From Larix kaempferi (taxonomy: Eukaryota > Streptophyta > Pinopsida > Pinales > Pinaceae): 64,000 bases of DNA. A model generated the notes under the pieces. The model was given only the letters and a program-made list of their open reading frames with translations. It was not told the DNA's origin and searched no databases. Positions 23,009 to 34,475 of this stretch are shown here, in pieces. The stretch is from NCBI GenBank assembly GCA_027924585.1, contig BSBM01000179.1, forward strand, positions 13,674,501-13,738,500. The letters run 5' to 3'. Each line of letters opens with the position of its first letter. Within the stretch, counting starts at the first letter, position 1. The position numbers and the translations under genes are program-made.

Positions 23009-23908
23009 AGACTATGGTAACAAGACGATGGATGGTCATATGGTCGTCGAGGAGGTGAACCATGGCCTTTAATATAAGACGATGGATGGTCATTTGGTCA
23101 TCAAGGAGGTGGTGGGGGGTCATATACATATATAGAGGCCTCAACTGATGCAATGTGACATGATGAAGTACGATGACTGACGAAGTGTGACCCAATGAAA
23201 TATCACTCGACGAAGTGTGGCTATCCCTTGAATATGTGATAAGCCTTGTATTTCCAACGGTACGACACATAAGGAGCCTGATATTGTGGGGAAGTACCAT
23301 TCGGATCCCTGTGAGCTCGAGGTCTCGCATGACGTCACAAAATAGCACAGGGAGGACTCCCTATCGAGTCATCATCTCACACAATCTATCAGTCAAATCT
23401 AGTTTGTACCTGGCATCGGGCTTGAGTTGAATCTCAAGTATCCCTGATCATGAGCATGGTCCTCCATAGCCTCAGCCATCTCCACATCATGAGGTTGGGG
23501 AGGTCTCTCCCGAACATAGGTGCCAATATATACAAAATATATAGTACATAATAATAGTTAGACAATTTCATTAAACAAATTACAATAAATTTTATTCGCA
23601 TTAAGAAAAACAATAGAATGAAACTAGATTTATTTAAAAAAACACTAATATTACCTTTGTCATTTGCTAGCTCATCCGGAGTGAAGAGGATGTTTGTACA
23701 TCCTCGACAATCCAACCTGGATTAAGGAAACAACAATAATCATAAATTGTGATCCTCCACGCTAGGTAGTAGCTCTAGTGTCTTTGTGGTAATCCTTGCA
23801 GGGAACTCCCATTGGCCCCTCTTGGGCATCATTTGGCACCACAGATGCATATGGGCCTCATTCGATGGCCTAGGAGGGTGATGGTCAAACGAAGGCCTCA
23901 TCACCAAA
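23009..23908 (-). pseudogene. CACTA internal region left of the retrotransposon, minus-strand coding traces
   Basis: More GC-rich than the array before it. On the minus strand the frame 23348-22971 and an overlapping frame (23338-23141) have protein-like composition, for example LFCDVMRDLELTGIRMVLP. The latter frame ends in repeated DDHMTIHRL and DDQMTIHRL, so part of it is a short repeat. I do not recognise a domain. Together with the frame at 43.27-43.72 kb it is probably what remains of one minus-strand gene that the retrotransposon split. Confidence 0.35.
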
Positions 23909-23913
23909 AACCT
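23909..23913. repeat. Target-site duplication of the nested LTR retrotransposon (left)
   Basis: AACCT, repeated directly after the 3' LTR at 42983-42987. Five bases is the usual length for Ty3/gypsy elements. Confidence 0.85.
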
Positions 23914-24735
23914 TGTTGTTGCTGCAAACCCCCCCCCAATTTTTTTGTAAATATTGGTGCCCCTCCTTCATTTTTGAAAAGGTCATTTGATTTTTTGAAG
24001 CTTATTTTGTTTGAACATGGCAAGCTTTCTTCCTTTTCTTCTTCCATTTTTTTTGTTTTTTATTTTCTACTAAGGAAAAAGTTATCTTTTAGTATTGGGC
24101 GCAGTTTTTAATGTTAACCTTTGTGACAAGTGTGCAATTTTCCACCCTATCTTTGGCCGACTATGGCACACGATTGAGTATTAAAATTGCCGACCTAAGA
24201 GCTTTTTATTCTCCCCAATCATCGCATTTTTTAAACTTTGATTTTTTCCCACCTTTGCGCATATTTTAAGGTTAAAATCACTGCTCCTTTACGCCTTTTT
24301 TCCAAACCTTGGACTTCACCTCAATTAGCGCAGATTCTAAAGTTAAAGCTCCCGCTCGTTGCGCAATTCCTGGCCTTAAAAATGTCACCATTTTTGGTGC
24401 GCCTCACCTTCATCATCGCAACTTTTGGTCACATGAATTATGGCTATATTTGTCCCCCGTTAGTGCTGCTTCTAACCTTAAAAACTGTCGATGAAGCCTC
24501 AATTTGTGGGCGTAGCTCTTGATCGCAGGATTTAACCCTAAATTTACTGCCCATTCCGCATAAGTTAGCAGTTCGATGAACGCCATAGCGCATCCCAATT
24601 TTTGGGTATGTGTGCAAATATAAAGTTGGTGAAGTGTTATATTGCCACCCCGGGCAGAGTTAATTACCCCTTGCATTGAGCCCCATGCTCATTAATACGC
24701 CAAATTGCCACCCCGTGCGGATTTATTTCTCACCT

Positions 24736-24745
24736 TATATATATA
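24736..24745 (+). promoter_or_regulatory. TATA box of the 5' LTR
   Basis: TATATATATA preceded by CACCT and followed about 30 bases on by GGTCATTTCACTATTG, a plausible transcription start. The same arrangement is kept in the 3' LTR. No other convincing TATA element precedes the reading frame. Confidence 0.65.
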
Positions 24746-24880
24746 CAAAGAACAGGGTTTTCGGTCATTTCACTATTGTCGAGGAAGAGGAAGAGTTCGC
24801 CATTCGCTGTTAGGAGCGTTCAAGCTGCTACTCACCTAGGTATGCGCATCGACCACCGAAAGCCATTCAGAGACTGACAG

Positions 24881-25687
24881 GTAGGTGTTAAATCCTTCCT
24901 TTGTCTTTAGCTGAAGAGAAACTCCATTTGAAGCTCGTATTTCTCCTTTGAAATATCTTAGTTTTCCCGTTGTTTTCAAAAACTCGTTTGCCGAGTGGCC
25001 AAACTCCCTTAGAGCTGACAGAGCATGAAGTTGTTTGCCCATTTCCGTTGAATCAGGACCCAAAAAATACTTCTCCTGTGCACATGCATTACAGTCGATC
25101 GACTGTTATTTGTTTTATAGGAAAGTTTCCTTCCCGACATGTGTTTTATTAATAAAAATCCGAGCCTCTAAAGTCTCCTTAGCAGTTTGCTTTAAAGCTA
25201 GGGATAACACTATGAGTCTTGCGGCACAATTTCTCCTCTATAGCACTCGTAGGAAGTTTGCCATTACCTGGAAATTCCAAACCGCACTCACCATTGTGGG
25301 AAATAAGTCATGCTCCAAATAATAAAGCCATGCATTAAAGCCATAAAGCCACAGAAGTGTTGAGAACGCCCTTTACGTCCTGTACTAATAGCGCTTTGCG
25401 TAAATATGCATTTTCTTTCAAAAGCTAACGATGGTGAAATAATTGTTCTATCATGAATTATTCAAATACTGGCTAAGCAGCTTTCAATTTTGTGAAAATT
25501 GCATTTTAAGTGATTATATGGATGTGTTGTTAAATAATTGAAAGATTATGTTAAATGGAAGCCAACACTTTTACATGCTCGTTTTTTCTGCCTAAATATT
25601 ATGAATCTTGGGATATGATCTATTCGCTAGCAATGTTGCTTGAGAATTCGTCAAACTCCTTATTTGTGATAACCCCCACCATTGCAG
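24881..25687 (+). other. Predicted intron in the 5' LTR leader
   Basis: The donor is GACAG|GTAGGT at 24881. The acceptor is CCACCATTGCAG at 25687, eight bases before the ATG of the LTR frame. Both sites are conserved in the 3' LTR (donor at 37971, acceptor ending at 38775). The segment between has many stops and no protein-like frame. Splicing would give a 5' leader of roughly 110 bases followed directly by the start codon. This is a prediction from sequence only. Confidence 0.5.
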
Positions 25688-25694
25688 GTTTCAC

Positions 25695-28600
25695 ATGCAT
25701 AGGAAGTCTTCCATGCAGAAATCTAAGCTTGCGGAGTCGGATTTGGACGTGGAACTTCTATTAGACACATCACTGGAAACCATGTTCAGGGATATGCAAG
25801 CTGTCACCGGTGTGGCCCCTGGAAGTTTTGGCTCGGAATTTCAATGGGGTGACTTATACAGGTTTATCAGATATCATAATTACCCTCAAGCATCTCTAGA
25901 AGAAACTATGGTCTATGGAAACATCAAGAAGTCCAGTCTCCACAAGGAAACGACTCATCCCGAGCTATTCCTGTGCTTTGAGGTCATCGGCTAGATAATT
26001 CCTCATGCCAAGATTGATACAAGGTTCATTAATTAAGCGGCTGGGATGAGTCTGGCATCTTTCGCACCTGTACAAATCACGGCTACTTACAAATTGCCCC
26101 AAGCAAGAACTTGGTTGGATGATGAGTGGATAGGAAAGTAAACTATGGATCCTATGGAATTTGCCAGAAAGATGATGATAAGTGACAAGCAAATCAGACA
26201 AAGAAACAACAATGAATATGAAAGTGCCCTTCTAAAGACTCCTTACAGACTGATTTCCTTAATGCTCAGTCGGATTTTCGGCATGGCAGCCCAATGGTAA
26301 TATTTTCAAGCTTGGCTAGGTGCCAATAATAGTCCATGTGGCCATGTCCAGTACCATTTTCAATTGGGCTGATATAATTTCAGACAGTTTGGTGTCACAG
26401 TTAATTGTTTCCCAAGGAGGACTGACTCAAAAGAAAGTAGACTTCTTTATGTCTTCTTATTTGATGGACTTCCTGTTAAGAAAATGCACCTTCTTGGATT
26501 TGGGTTGTATATGGAATAGAAAAGAGTCTCCTTTCTTTGTAGCTTAACAACCTACATGGGAAAGCAAATACACAAACTACTACAAGCAGATTTGTGAGAA
26601 ACTCATCATGTTGTGTGTCAACTTATTTTTATATAAGATCCAAACTACATGTCCGAGAATGCCATGCCCATCATAGAAGAGTTTGGAGATTACTACTACT
26701 TCGCCAAAAGCACCTATATTCGAATGAGTGGAGGATCTCAAGATCCCTTTTATGTTACAGATTTTGTGGTGCACAAGGAAGATTTAAGGTAACTCTTCGG
26801 CACTGGTGGAATTAGTAAGATCCTCATAGAGAGGAAGAAAGGTATATATCCACCAATTCTCTTCACCATCGGTGCGTACAGCCTCCTGAGGGCAAGAGAG
26901 GGTGAAAACTTTGCTCAAGGCTTAGAGGTCTTTCATTTCGGAAAAAAATCCTTTTAGGAGGCATGATCCTTGTGACGAATTTGCTAAACATTGCCTTGAT
27001 GTCAAAACTTCCTATGAGTACACGCATCTTATGGACCGACATGAAGAATTTTTTCCATGTGCCAGGAACCTAACCGAATTGGAAAAACGCTACCGCAAAA
27101 AAGGCGGAAAAGGTTTCAATCCCAAGCCTATCAATCTGATCCAGAAGGAGCAAGACGTAGCAGCATCTCAATTAGAGGAGTCAAAAGGGAAAGAAAAGGA
27201 AGAAGAAGAAAGGCTCCAAAAGGAGCAGGAGGTCAAGCAGCAGTAAGATGTAGAAGCTGCTAGAATCCAGAGGGAGCAAGAGGCAAAATCCCTGAGAGAG
27301 GCAAAAGAGAGAATCCTACAAGAGCAAGCTTCGAAATTGCAGCAAGAGGAAGAAGAAAGAATCTTGCAAGAACAAGCTGCCAAACTGCAGCTAGGGGAAG
27401 AAGAAAGAATCTTGCAAGAACAAGCTGCCAAATTGCAGCAGGAAGAAGCTGACAAAACTATGCAAGAAGAAGCAGAAAGTTTACATGCAGAGTTAGCAGA
27501 GCTAGCCGAAAGGCAAGAGAAAGAAGAAGCTGAGAAATCCTTGGAACAAGGCCCGTTAAGCCCATAGGTCATGGACTTGTATTTGGAAATATTAAACCAA
27601 CCAGGGATAGCTAATGAAGGGGTTGTCTCCATTGAAGAGTTAGCACTCACCCCATACAACCCCAGAAAGTAGCGCCAAGTGGCCAACCTGGATTCCGTCT
27701 ATTTCCACCCAAGGAAGAAGACTATTATTGACAGATCCGTAAAGAAAATAGATCTTGGATAGGACCTATATGAACTCAGAGTATCAGAAACCACACTATT
27801 CCAAGGGACTGACATCGACCCTGTGTTCACAGCATCATGCTCGGTAGCTTCATCCCAAGCAAGTAAAGCTAATGTCGATCGTCTGGTTGACGATATTAAG
27901 AAATACAGGGAGCTATGCTTCAAGATAAAAGCTGACAGAAAGAAGGAGGTGTCAGAGGCAAATGAATTAAAAAAGAAGTACAAAGAGCTTATGGAAGAGA
28001 AGAAAGAAACAAATTTTAAGATCTGGTAGCTCAAAAATGAAAACAATTCACTAGAAATGCAACTGGAAAACTCAAAGGATGAACAAAAGTTCGTAAAGGT
28101 CTGCATAACAGAATTAGAAAATCATGAGACCAGCAGTGTTCAGGAAATTGAATTTTTCAAACCTCAGTTTGAAAGATTGACGTGAGAAAAGGCAGAGCTG
28201 TTAGAACAGCTCAAAGAGGAAATTGAAAAGAGGCAGGATCTGTCTACCTTTTACAAGCAAACCTACGACATGCAAGAAAAGATTCATCAATTGCTAGTGT
28301 CGATTTCTGAAGAATTCTACGAGATGAAAGGAATGATAATGAGGATGGCATCCATTGAGGTTGAGCCGCTCAAAACAAAGGACAAGTATGCACAACACGT
28401 GGCAGAAATTAAGGAACCGTTTGAATGGAGGAAAGGAAAATCTTGTTTCCCCTCAAACCTGCACGCTAGAATCGATGAGGAATTAGACATGGATACATGA
28501 GTCCTCGAATTTTGCAGGGATTGTGGTAACAAATTAAGTCTTGAGATCCGGAATACAATAAAAAAATGCCACATTGTCTAGTCCAAAATCTAGGAAACCC

Positions 28601-29025
28601 ATGAGAAGTGTCAAATGGCTTTACCTCATATCATTTATGAGTTTCCTGAGAGAGAACAGTGCATGACAGAATTGCAGGGTAACCTGAATGCAGAGTTAGA
28701 CTATCTAAAGAAGATAGAGGCTATAAAATTAGAAGACCTCCATCAATTCATTGAGCAGACTGTTGTTCATGCTTATTTCCTGGAAGACTATGCGTCGGAG
28801 GCTATAGCAGGGGTAGCGAGTGTAAAATCGGATTTGCGCAAGCATAAGATAGTGTGGAAGGTTTCAATCTCAGCAAGAGGAAAAACCATCCTAAGAGAAA
28901 TTAGCCAGTGGGAAATTTACATTCAAGATGTGGACAAATCAGCAAAAATAGGCGAGCCAGTTGGAGAGAACAAATTAGTAGAGGAGCAGCGACCAAATGA
29001 GGTAGCAAGGCCATCTGGGCCTTAA
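25695..29025 (+). pseudogene. LTR-encoded protein of ~1,110 residues, 5' copy (broken)
   Basis: The start at 25695 (MHRKSSMQKSKLAESD) directly follows the predicted acceptor, and the end at 29025 (RPNEVARPSGP) precedes an AATAAA signal. The N-terminal half looks globular (LDTSLETMFRDMQAVTG, FQWGDLYRFIRYHNYP, LMDFLLRKCTFLDLGC). From about residue 490 follow a Glu/Gln/Lys-rich coiled coil with three ERILQEQ repeats, further coiled coil (KANVDRLVDDIKKYREL), and a C-terminal domain (FEWRKGKSCFPSNL, FCRDCGNKLSLEI, DLHQFIEQTVVHAYFLED). A 4-base insertion near 26291 shifts the frame, and about a dozen stops interrupt it. I do not recognise the family. In the element RNA it would be the first frame, before gag, as ORF1 is in Ogre elements, but here it lies inside the LTR. 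Confidence 0.8.
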
Positions 29026-29276
29026 TTTGTCTTATTATATTTTTGAGAAAAGATAGCGAGAAATTTGTTTATTGTATAAATATGTTAAAAGACAGCTGGA
29101 AATGTTTTTGTCTCTTTAGGCACTAGAAGACAAAATTTTGTTTTGTCCTAGGGTTAGGTTTTGAGAAGAGAAAAGTTTTGTAATATCTATAAATATAGGA
29201 ATAGAAGAAAGTAGAAAGGGAATTTTGGCAAGTGAAAGGACAGACTTATGTTGTATGTGAACTATTTTGCTACATC

Positions 29277-29282
29277 AATAAA
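29277..29282 (+). terminator. Polyadenylation signal in the 5' LTR
   Basis: AATAAA in CATCAATAAAGG, about 250 bases after the LTR frame and conserved at 42374-42379 in the 3' LTR. If used, it ends a transcript that started at the LTR TATA box and contains only the LTR frame. In the full-length RNA the 5' signal would have to be skipped. Confidence 0.5.
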
Positions 29283-29838
29283 GGAAGTTCTATTTTGCCT
29301 AAAGGAATCCTGCATGGAGTTTTACTATGGGAATGTTTGAATGACTGGCCGAATTATTTCTGCATTATTGACACATCTGCTGTGAGATCGTTCTTAATCA
29401 TCTGAATTAGTTCTTTGCTTTGAATGCTTTCACTATCTCATGCTATCTTTGATAATCTTTTCTTTTCTGCTGTAAATGCTTTCATTCAATTTAACAACTA
29501 TCTGTGACATTCTTGGCTGCATTTCCAGTTTATCACTCATCTCTTAAATTTGCTCCTTACGAGGATAGATTAAATTTGCTTAAAATATTTTTAGAATAGA
29601 TTTGTTTATAGTTTACATTTAGATTACAACACTTGCATCTCATCTTAAAAAAATGAAATACATAAATGGTGTATTGGGCCGCAACCGGTGCAAAGGAAAG
29701 AAAATCTTTAAATCTTATATGGTAGCCGGGCTATTAACCAAACGAATTCCCCATATCAAATAGTGAGCGATCTAATTGGGATTTCTTACTGGGGAGAATC
29801 CCTTGCTGATTGATGCTAGGATTTTCGGGGCATCAACA

Positions 29839-29860
29839 GTTTTTGGACTAGAAGGAGAGA
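29839..29860 (+). promoter_or_regulatory. Primer-binding-site region
   Basis: The sequence directly after the 5' LTR is GTTTTTGGACTAGAAGGAG. Tat elements often have TTTTTGGCGACT here, so this may be a mutated version of such a site. I cannot match it to a particular tRNA by eye. Confidence 0.4.
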
Positions 29861-29869
29861 CACCAGTGC

Positions 29870-31196
29870 ATGGCTAGCAGTGGAGATCCTTTCGTTAGAA
29901 GAAATCCCACTGAAGACCCGTTTGAAACAGTTATCCTAGATAATCCAGATCTGGAATTATTAAATCAAGAAGATCCCAATTATGAGATCGAACAGCAAGA
30001 AACAGCGTATGTTGTTCCTTTCGCTGAAGTAGCAAATCTAAGAAGACACACCCGTGCTTTTGTTAGACAGCTTGGAGGTTTAAACACAATTCCCTTACTC
30101 CCTAGAAGAAGAGCCCCTATAAGGGAAACAAAACATACCAGGGATTCAGTTCTTGTCTAGAATTTAGAAGATCTGGTGGATTTATCCTTGGAAGAAATAA
30201 CAAAACCGCTTGGAGAAGTTGAACTTTAAAATCCTCCAAATCAAGAAGAACCACATACTCCAAAAAATTCTCCACCTCACACTCCACGTGATTCTCCACC
30301 AAATTCCCCATGTAGAGCCATGGATGAGCCGGCTTGGAGAGCAAGAGGAGCTTTGAATATAGCTGGACCATTCCATGATCTACCCAATAATTCGGAAAAG
30401 GTTCTGCCTAAATATAATCATGGGAAAGGTATTTCTGCGGAATACCATCTTAAGAGTTTTTACGTGGCTTTAAGTCTCTTAAATGTGCAGCATGAAGATG
30501 TGGTTTGTAGGCTTTTCCCTTACACTTTTGAGCCAAAAGTATCTTCCTGGTATTTCAGTTTGTAGGCTAGTTCAATGTCTAATTGGGACGATTTTGAGAA
30601 GTGTTTCTTCAAAAAATATGAAAATCAGAAAATAGTTGCTACACTCATGAAAGAATTACTGTCCATGAGAATGGAGAAGAAAGAAAAAGTTCAAGAGTTT
30701 AATCAAAGATTTAATACTTTATTGAACAATTTTAGTGATGCAGCAAGGCCTGTGGAAGAATCTTTGGTTGAATATTATACAACAGCTCTTGATCCTCCCA
30801 TAGCAATGTTCGTTAAAAGAACAAAGAAAACTACCTTGATAGAAAACTTTGAAGAAGCAAAGAAGGTGGAAGAAGAAGCCGATAGCACTGCTAAACATTC
30901 TCTTGATTTGGAAACAAAACCAGCGGCTGTTAATAAACCTCTTTTGTTAACCCGAAATAAAGAGGAGCCCTCAACAAATATGGAAAATATGGTCAAAATG
31001 ATGCAAAAACTTTCTAATAAGATTATTGATCTAGAGAAAGATAAGACCGCTAGCACTTCTAGGCAACCTTTCAAACCTTTCTATAAGAAGAGAGAGGATA
31101 ATGGAAAACCACTCCCACCTGTAAACAATTCTGCTATGCTAAATTTAAATGAAGTAGTAATGGATCATTTCTATACCTTCCATCAAGAACAACACT
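29870..31196 (+). pseudogene. gag: gag of the nested retrotransposon
   Basis: The frame starts at the ATG at 29870 (MASSGDPFVRRNPTEDP). It continues through stops near 30158, 30227 and 30563 and ends at a TGA at 31196 followed by more sequence in the same frame. The capsid-like core is NHGKGISAEYHLKSFYVAL, then HEDVVCRLFPYTFEPK, WDDFEKCFFKKYENQ and VQEFNQRFNTLLNNF, the Retrotrans_gag pattern. A helical linker and HFYTFHQEQH..EKICPQW follow; this looks like a zinc finger that has lost its first Cys. The protein would form the particle around the element RNA. The remaining frame to about 31710 carries a linker towards protease. Confidence 0.85.
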
Positions 31197-31723
31197 GAGA
31201 AAAAATTTGTCCACAGTGGATTAATTCAATGAGTCTAGTAATGAACCAAATGTTAGATGGTCAGACAACGGACCATCAAGATCCACAGGAAGAAAATTTT
31301 TTTGACCAAGAAGAACCCACCCCCGACAAAACAATGGTCTTATCGGATTGGGCACCCGCACAAGAACCTTCTTTCGAAGATCTTACTGAAGATTGTCAAA
31401 ATGCAACTATTAATGTCACTACTAGGAGTAAAGGCCATGTGCCTGATCAAACTACCAAGGCACCTAAAGCCATATTCACGAAAGAGATACCTAGAAGGCA
31501 CATAACTATCATTCCACCATAGCCTAAGGCAATCCCAGGAGTGACAAAAGATCCAAACATGGAAACATCTAAACAACCAAATGTCACTTTGAACAAAACT
31601 GAAAATCAACCTAAAGTTTCAAAAGAATGTGATATGGGGTATGATATAATTGAGGACATCAAGAAGGTGAAAGCAAATATTTCTATATTCGATATGTGTA
31701 GTCTTCCCCAGTAGAGGAAAAGG
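31197..31723 (+). pseudogene. gag-protease linker of the polyprotein
   Basis: The same frame as gag, interrupted by TGA at 31196 and TAG near 31520 and 31711. It is acidic and rich in Pro, Asp and Gln at first, then TTRSKGHVPD and KECDMGYDIIEDIKKVKA, a stretch typical of the region before protease in Tat-type polyproteins. It has no catalytic motif. Confidence 0.55.
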
Positions 31724-32194
31724 TTGCTAGATGCTTTTGACTCACAAGATAGCACTTTGTCAAAAAACACTGAAGAAAATCCTGAGATAAATGAAGCTAG
31801 CATTGGCGGGAAATCAAGATCGCAGACTTTGCCCTTTCTTCTAAATTTTGAAATTTTCAATCATAACGTGCACAATTGTTTGGTAGATTCTGGGGCATCT
31901 TCAAATGTAATGCCACTTTCGATTTGCAAAACGATTAATGGGCAGCTAATTCCATCCCCATCTCAGATCATACAACTAGATAGGACTGCTGTTAAATTCA
32001 TTGGAGAAATGAAAAATGTGCTTATTAGGCTGTCAGTAGATCCGAGAGTGTGTCAATTTGTTGATATAATGGTGATTGATATTCCTGAGGCTTATGGTTT
32101 GATTTTAAGCAGGGACTGGTCTACGAAACTAAATGGTTATTTCGCAACAGATTGGTCTCATTTATGGCTGCCATATCAGAATAGGAAAAATTAG
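31724..32194 (+). pseudogene. Aspartic protease domain
   Basis: Same frame as gag, ending at a TAG at 32192-32194. The catalytic motif is LVDSGASSNVMPLSI, with the Asp at about 31886 intact (pattern D-S/T-G). The flap and C-terminal part follow as VDIMVIDIPEAYGLILSRDW. This is a retropepsin-type protease that would cut the polyprotein. The domain itself is open and its active site is intact, but stops on both sides disconnect it. Confidence 0.88.
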
Positions 32195-32399
32195 ATCAAG
32201 ATACTAAGAGAACCCCACATGAAACAAAATGTAACTCAGTTAGAGGAAAAGAATGAAGCTGTAGCTTTCTCATCTTCGGTGTTGCGAAATTATTTCTTAG
32301 AAATTGAACCGGGTAATTATCAAGCGGAAAATGTAAGCCATGAACCAGATGAACAGTCTGATCTCCTTCAGTTTTCTCAGACTGATGATATTGATTGTA

Positions 32400-32850
32400 A
32401 CATAGTAGGATTAGTCACTGACTCAAGATGTAAGGATACTAATTTAGTTCAAACAAAACATGTTTTTTTGATTCTATACTTCAACGGTTCCAAGAGCCAA
32501 GAAGGATCCAGAGCTGGTTGCGTCCTAATTGACCAACAAGCATTTTTCATCTTGTAGGTTAGAGTTCGAATGCACTAATAACACTGCTGAATATGAAGCT
32601 CTAATCCATGGTTTGAAGAAAGCTATCAGTTTAAATGTTAAATATCTGAAATTCTTTGGTGATTCGGAGATAGTTGTTAGGAAAGTGAGAGATACAATTC
32701 ACTTCCTTTCACCACACTTAAAGGGTTATCAGTCAGAGGTTTGGAATTTGATTTTGTGTTTTGATGCTTTTAATATTAATTCCATTCCTAGATTAAGAAA
32801 TGTTGTGGTTGATTTGTTAGCTGCATCTACTTCCAGATTAGTGCCTACTA
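32400..32850 (+). pseudogene. Archaeal-type RNase H placed upstream of RT
   Basis: VFLILYFNGSKSQEGSRAGCVLID, read in two parts, is the first strand; the usual first catalytic Asp (YFDGS) is Asn here. A one-base frameshift follows near 32555. Then come LEFECTNNTAEYEALIHGL with the catalytic Glu, YLKFFGDSEIVVRKV with the second Asp, and VVVDLLAASTSRLVP with the last Asp. This is the additional RNase H carried by plant Tat elements. In the best-known Tat elements such as Ogre it follows the canonical RNase H. Here it lies between protease and RT, an order I believe occurs in other plant Ty3/gypsy polyproteins. With Asn in place of the first Asp it would be inactive. Confidence 0.8.
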
Positions 32851-33059
32851 ATAATAAGTGTTCTATTGAATTAATTTTCAGGCCATCTGTCCCGGATAAC
32901 ATTACAAATCTCAGGGTGTTTGATGATGATGATCAGATCATCATCTTCTTAACAAATGAAGATGCCTTCCAAGAAGCCATAATAGATGAAGAGAAGCACG
33001 ATGCAGATCTGCAAAGTAAAGATACTGATAAAGGAAATTTCATGCCTAAGGGAGTAAGA

Positions 33060-34103
33060 TCTCTTGAAAGTTTATTTGATCTGCAGAGCAAGTTCAAAAG
33101 GCTAGTAAATGATAAAACTCACAGCTCCTCCGTGCAACATGAATTAGTAAATCTGGGTATAGAAGCTGAACCGAAATATGTCAATCTTGATAGATGTTTC
33201 TCACCAGGCGAGAGCGATAAGTTCATCAAACGTTTTCGACAATATAAAGATTTCTTTTCCTAGACTTATGAGGATCTAAAGATGTATGATACTCACATTA
33301 TTCAGCACATAATACCAATGAAAACTGGGGTTAAACCTTTTCAGTAGCAATTAAGAAGGATGCATCTTACTCTTGAGCCTTTAATACAAAAGGAGTTGAA
33401 TAAATTATTGGATGCAAACATTATTTTTAAAGTCAGACACTCAGAGTGGGATGCTAATCTAGTCCCTGTCTGGAAGAAATCAAGATAAATTAGATTGTGC
33501 ATAGATTTTTGGAACCTGAATAAAGCTTCAGATAAAGACAACTATCATGTGCCCCCAATGGAGCAAATATTGCAGATGGTCTTAGGATCAGAGTTTTTCT
33601 CTCTACTGGATGGTTTTTCGGGTTACAATCAAGTGCTGGTAGCAGAGGAAGACCGTCTTAAAACCACTTTTCGTACAAAGTGGGGAACATTCGCATACCA
33701 AAAGATGCCTTTTGGTTTGATAAAAATAGGAGCCACCTTTCAACAAGAAATGGACATTGCCTTTCGAGGGTTAGGCGGTTAGTGTGTTGTAGTCTATATA
33801 GATGATGTGACAATTTTCTCAAAGAAGAGAGAATACCATGTTTTTCAACTGAAGCATATTTTTGACCGCTGCAGGAAATATGGCATCTCTTTGAATCCCA
33901 AGAAAAGTGTTTTTGCTGTTCTTGAAGGAAAAATTTTGGGTCACATCATTTCAAAAAAGAGAATTTCAATAGATCCAGAAAGGGTCCAGGCCATCAATCA
34001 GATTCCCATGCCTCACAGCAAGAAATCTATGCAATCATTTATGGGCACTATCAATTTTGTTCGAAGGTTCGTTTCCAACTTCGCTCAGATCATTAAGCCT
34101 TAG
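33060..34103 (+). pseudogene. pol: Reverse transcriptase
   Basis: The leader QHIIPMKTGVKPFQ and LEPLIQKELNKLLDANIIF opens the domain. IRLCIDFWNLNKAS follows (Trp where Arg is usual), then FFSLLDGFSGYNQV, TFRTKWGTFAYQKMPFGL, and the catalytic VVVYIDDVTIFSKK with YIDD at 33795-33806. The thumb reads GTINFVRRFVSNFAQIIKP. Stops lie near 33261, 33343, 33486, 33779 and 34101. All catalytic Asp residues are present. It would copy the element RNA into DNA. Confidence 0.93.
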
Positions 34104-34109
34104 AAGCAA

Positions 34110-34475
34110 ATGATAAAGAAGAGTGCACAGTTCAAGTGGGCTGACTTGGAGAAAGTGGAGTTTAAGGAAATTAAAGCCGCTATAGCTAAAGCACATTCTT
34201 TAAGAAGTACAGATTTTGATAAAGATTTCATTATGTACACCTTTGCTTCAGATGATTCTCTCGCAACTGTGCTTATGCAAAAGGTGGAGTCAGGAGACGA
34301 ATACCCAATCTTGTTTATGAGCACTGGTCTACAGGGCTCCGAACTGAACTATCATGTTGTAGACAAGCAAGCGCATGCCATGTTCAAAGTAGTAAAACAG
34401 TTTAGGCCATATATTTTAAAGAACGAAACTAAATTCATAGTCCCTCACCCCGCCGTTAGAGCTCTGTTCATTTAG
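34110..34475 (+). pseudogene. Canonical Ty3-type RNase H
   Basis: Follows RT in the same frame after one TAG: FKWADLEKVEFKEIKAAI is the tether, then FIMYTFASDDSLATVLMQ, where the usual catalytic Asp of the D-AS motif reads as Thr-Phe-Ala-Ser. YPILFMSTGLQGSELNYHV with the Glu follows, then KQAHAMFKVVKQFRPYI. The domain ends at a TAG at 34473 where related proteins have Gln (FIQKELGE). Together with the upstream archaeal-type domain, this element carried two RNase H domains. Confidence 0.8.

Larger units (their letters stand above)
23914..29838 (+). repeat. 5' LTR (5,925 bp)
   Basis: It is colinear with 37003-42982 over its whole length. It contains in order an upstream region (about 820 bases), a TATA box, a short exon with a strong donor, a likely intron, a long reading frame, an AATAAA signal and about 550 bases to the terminal CAACA. 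Relative to the 3' copy it lacks about 45 bases near 29445. Plant LTRs of this length are rare, and this one is mostly coding. Confidence 0.95.

Noticed and set aside
27168-28106. Long minus-strand open frames rich in Ser and Cys opposite the coiled coil of the LTR protein
   Set aside because: They mirror the Glu/Lys/Gln-rich repeat on the other strand; their composition is what the antisense of such codons gives, and the 3' LTR shows the same effect at 40224-40754.
25695-29025. The LTR frame as a host gene captured by chance in one LTR
   Set aside because: Both LTRs carry it in the same place with the same promoter and poly(A) signals, so it was part of the LTR before this insertion. Capture earlier in the family remains possible.
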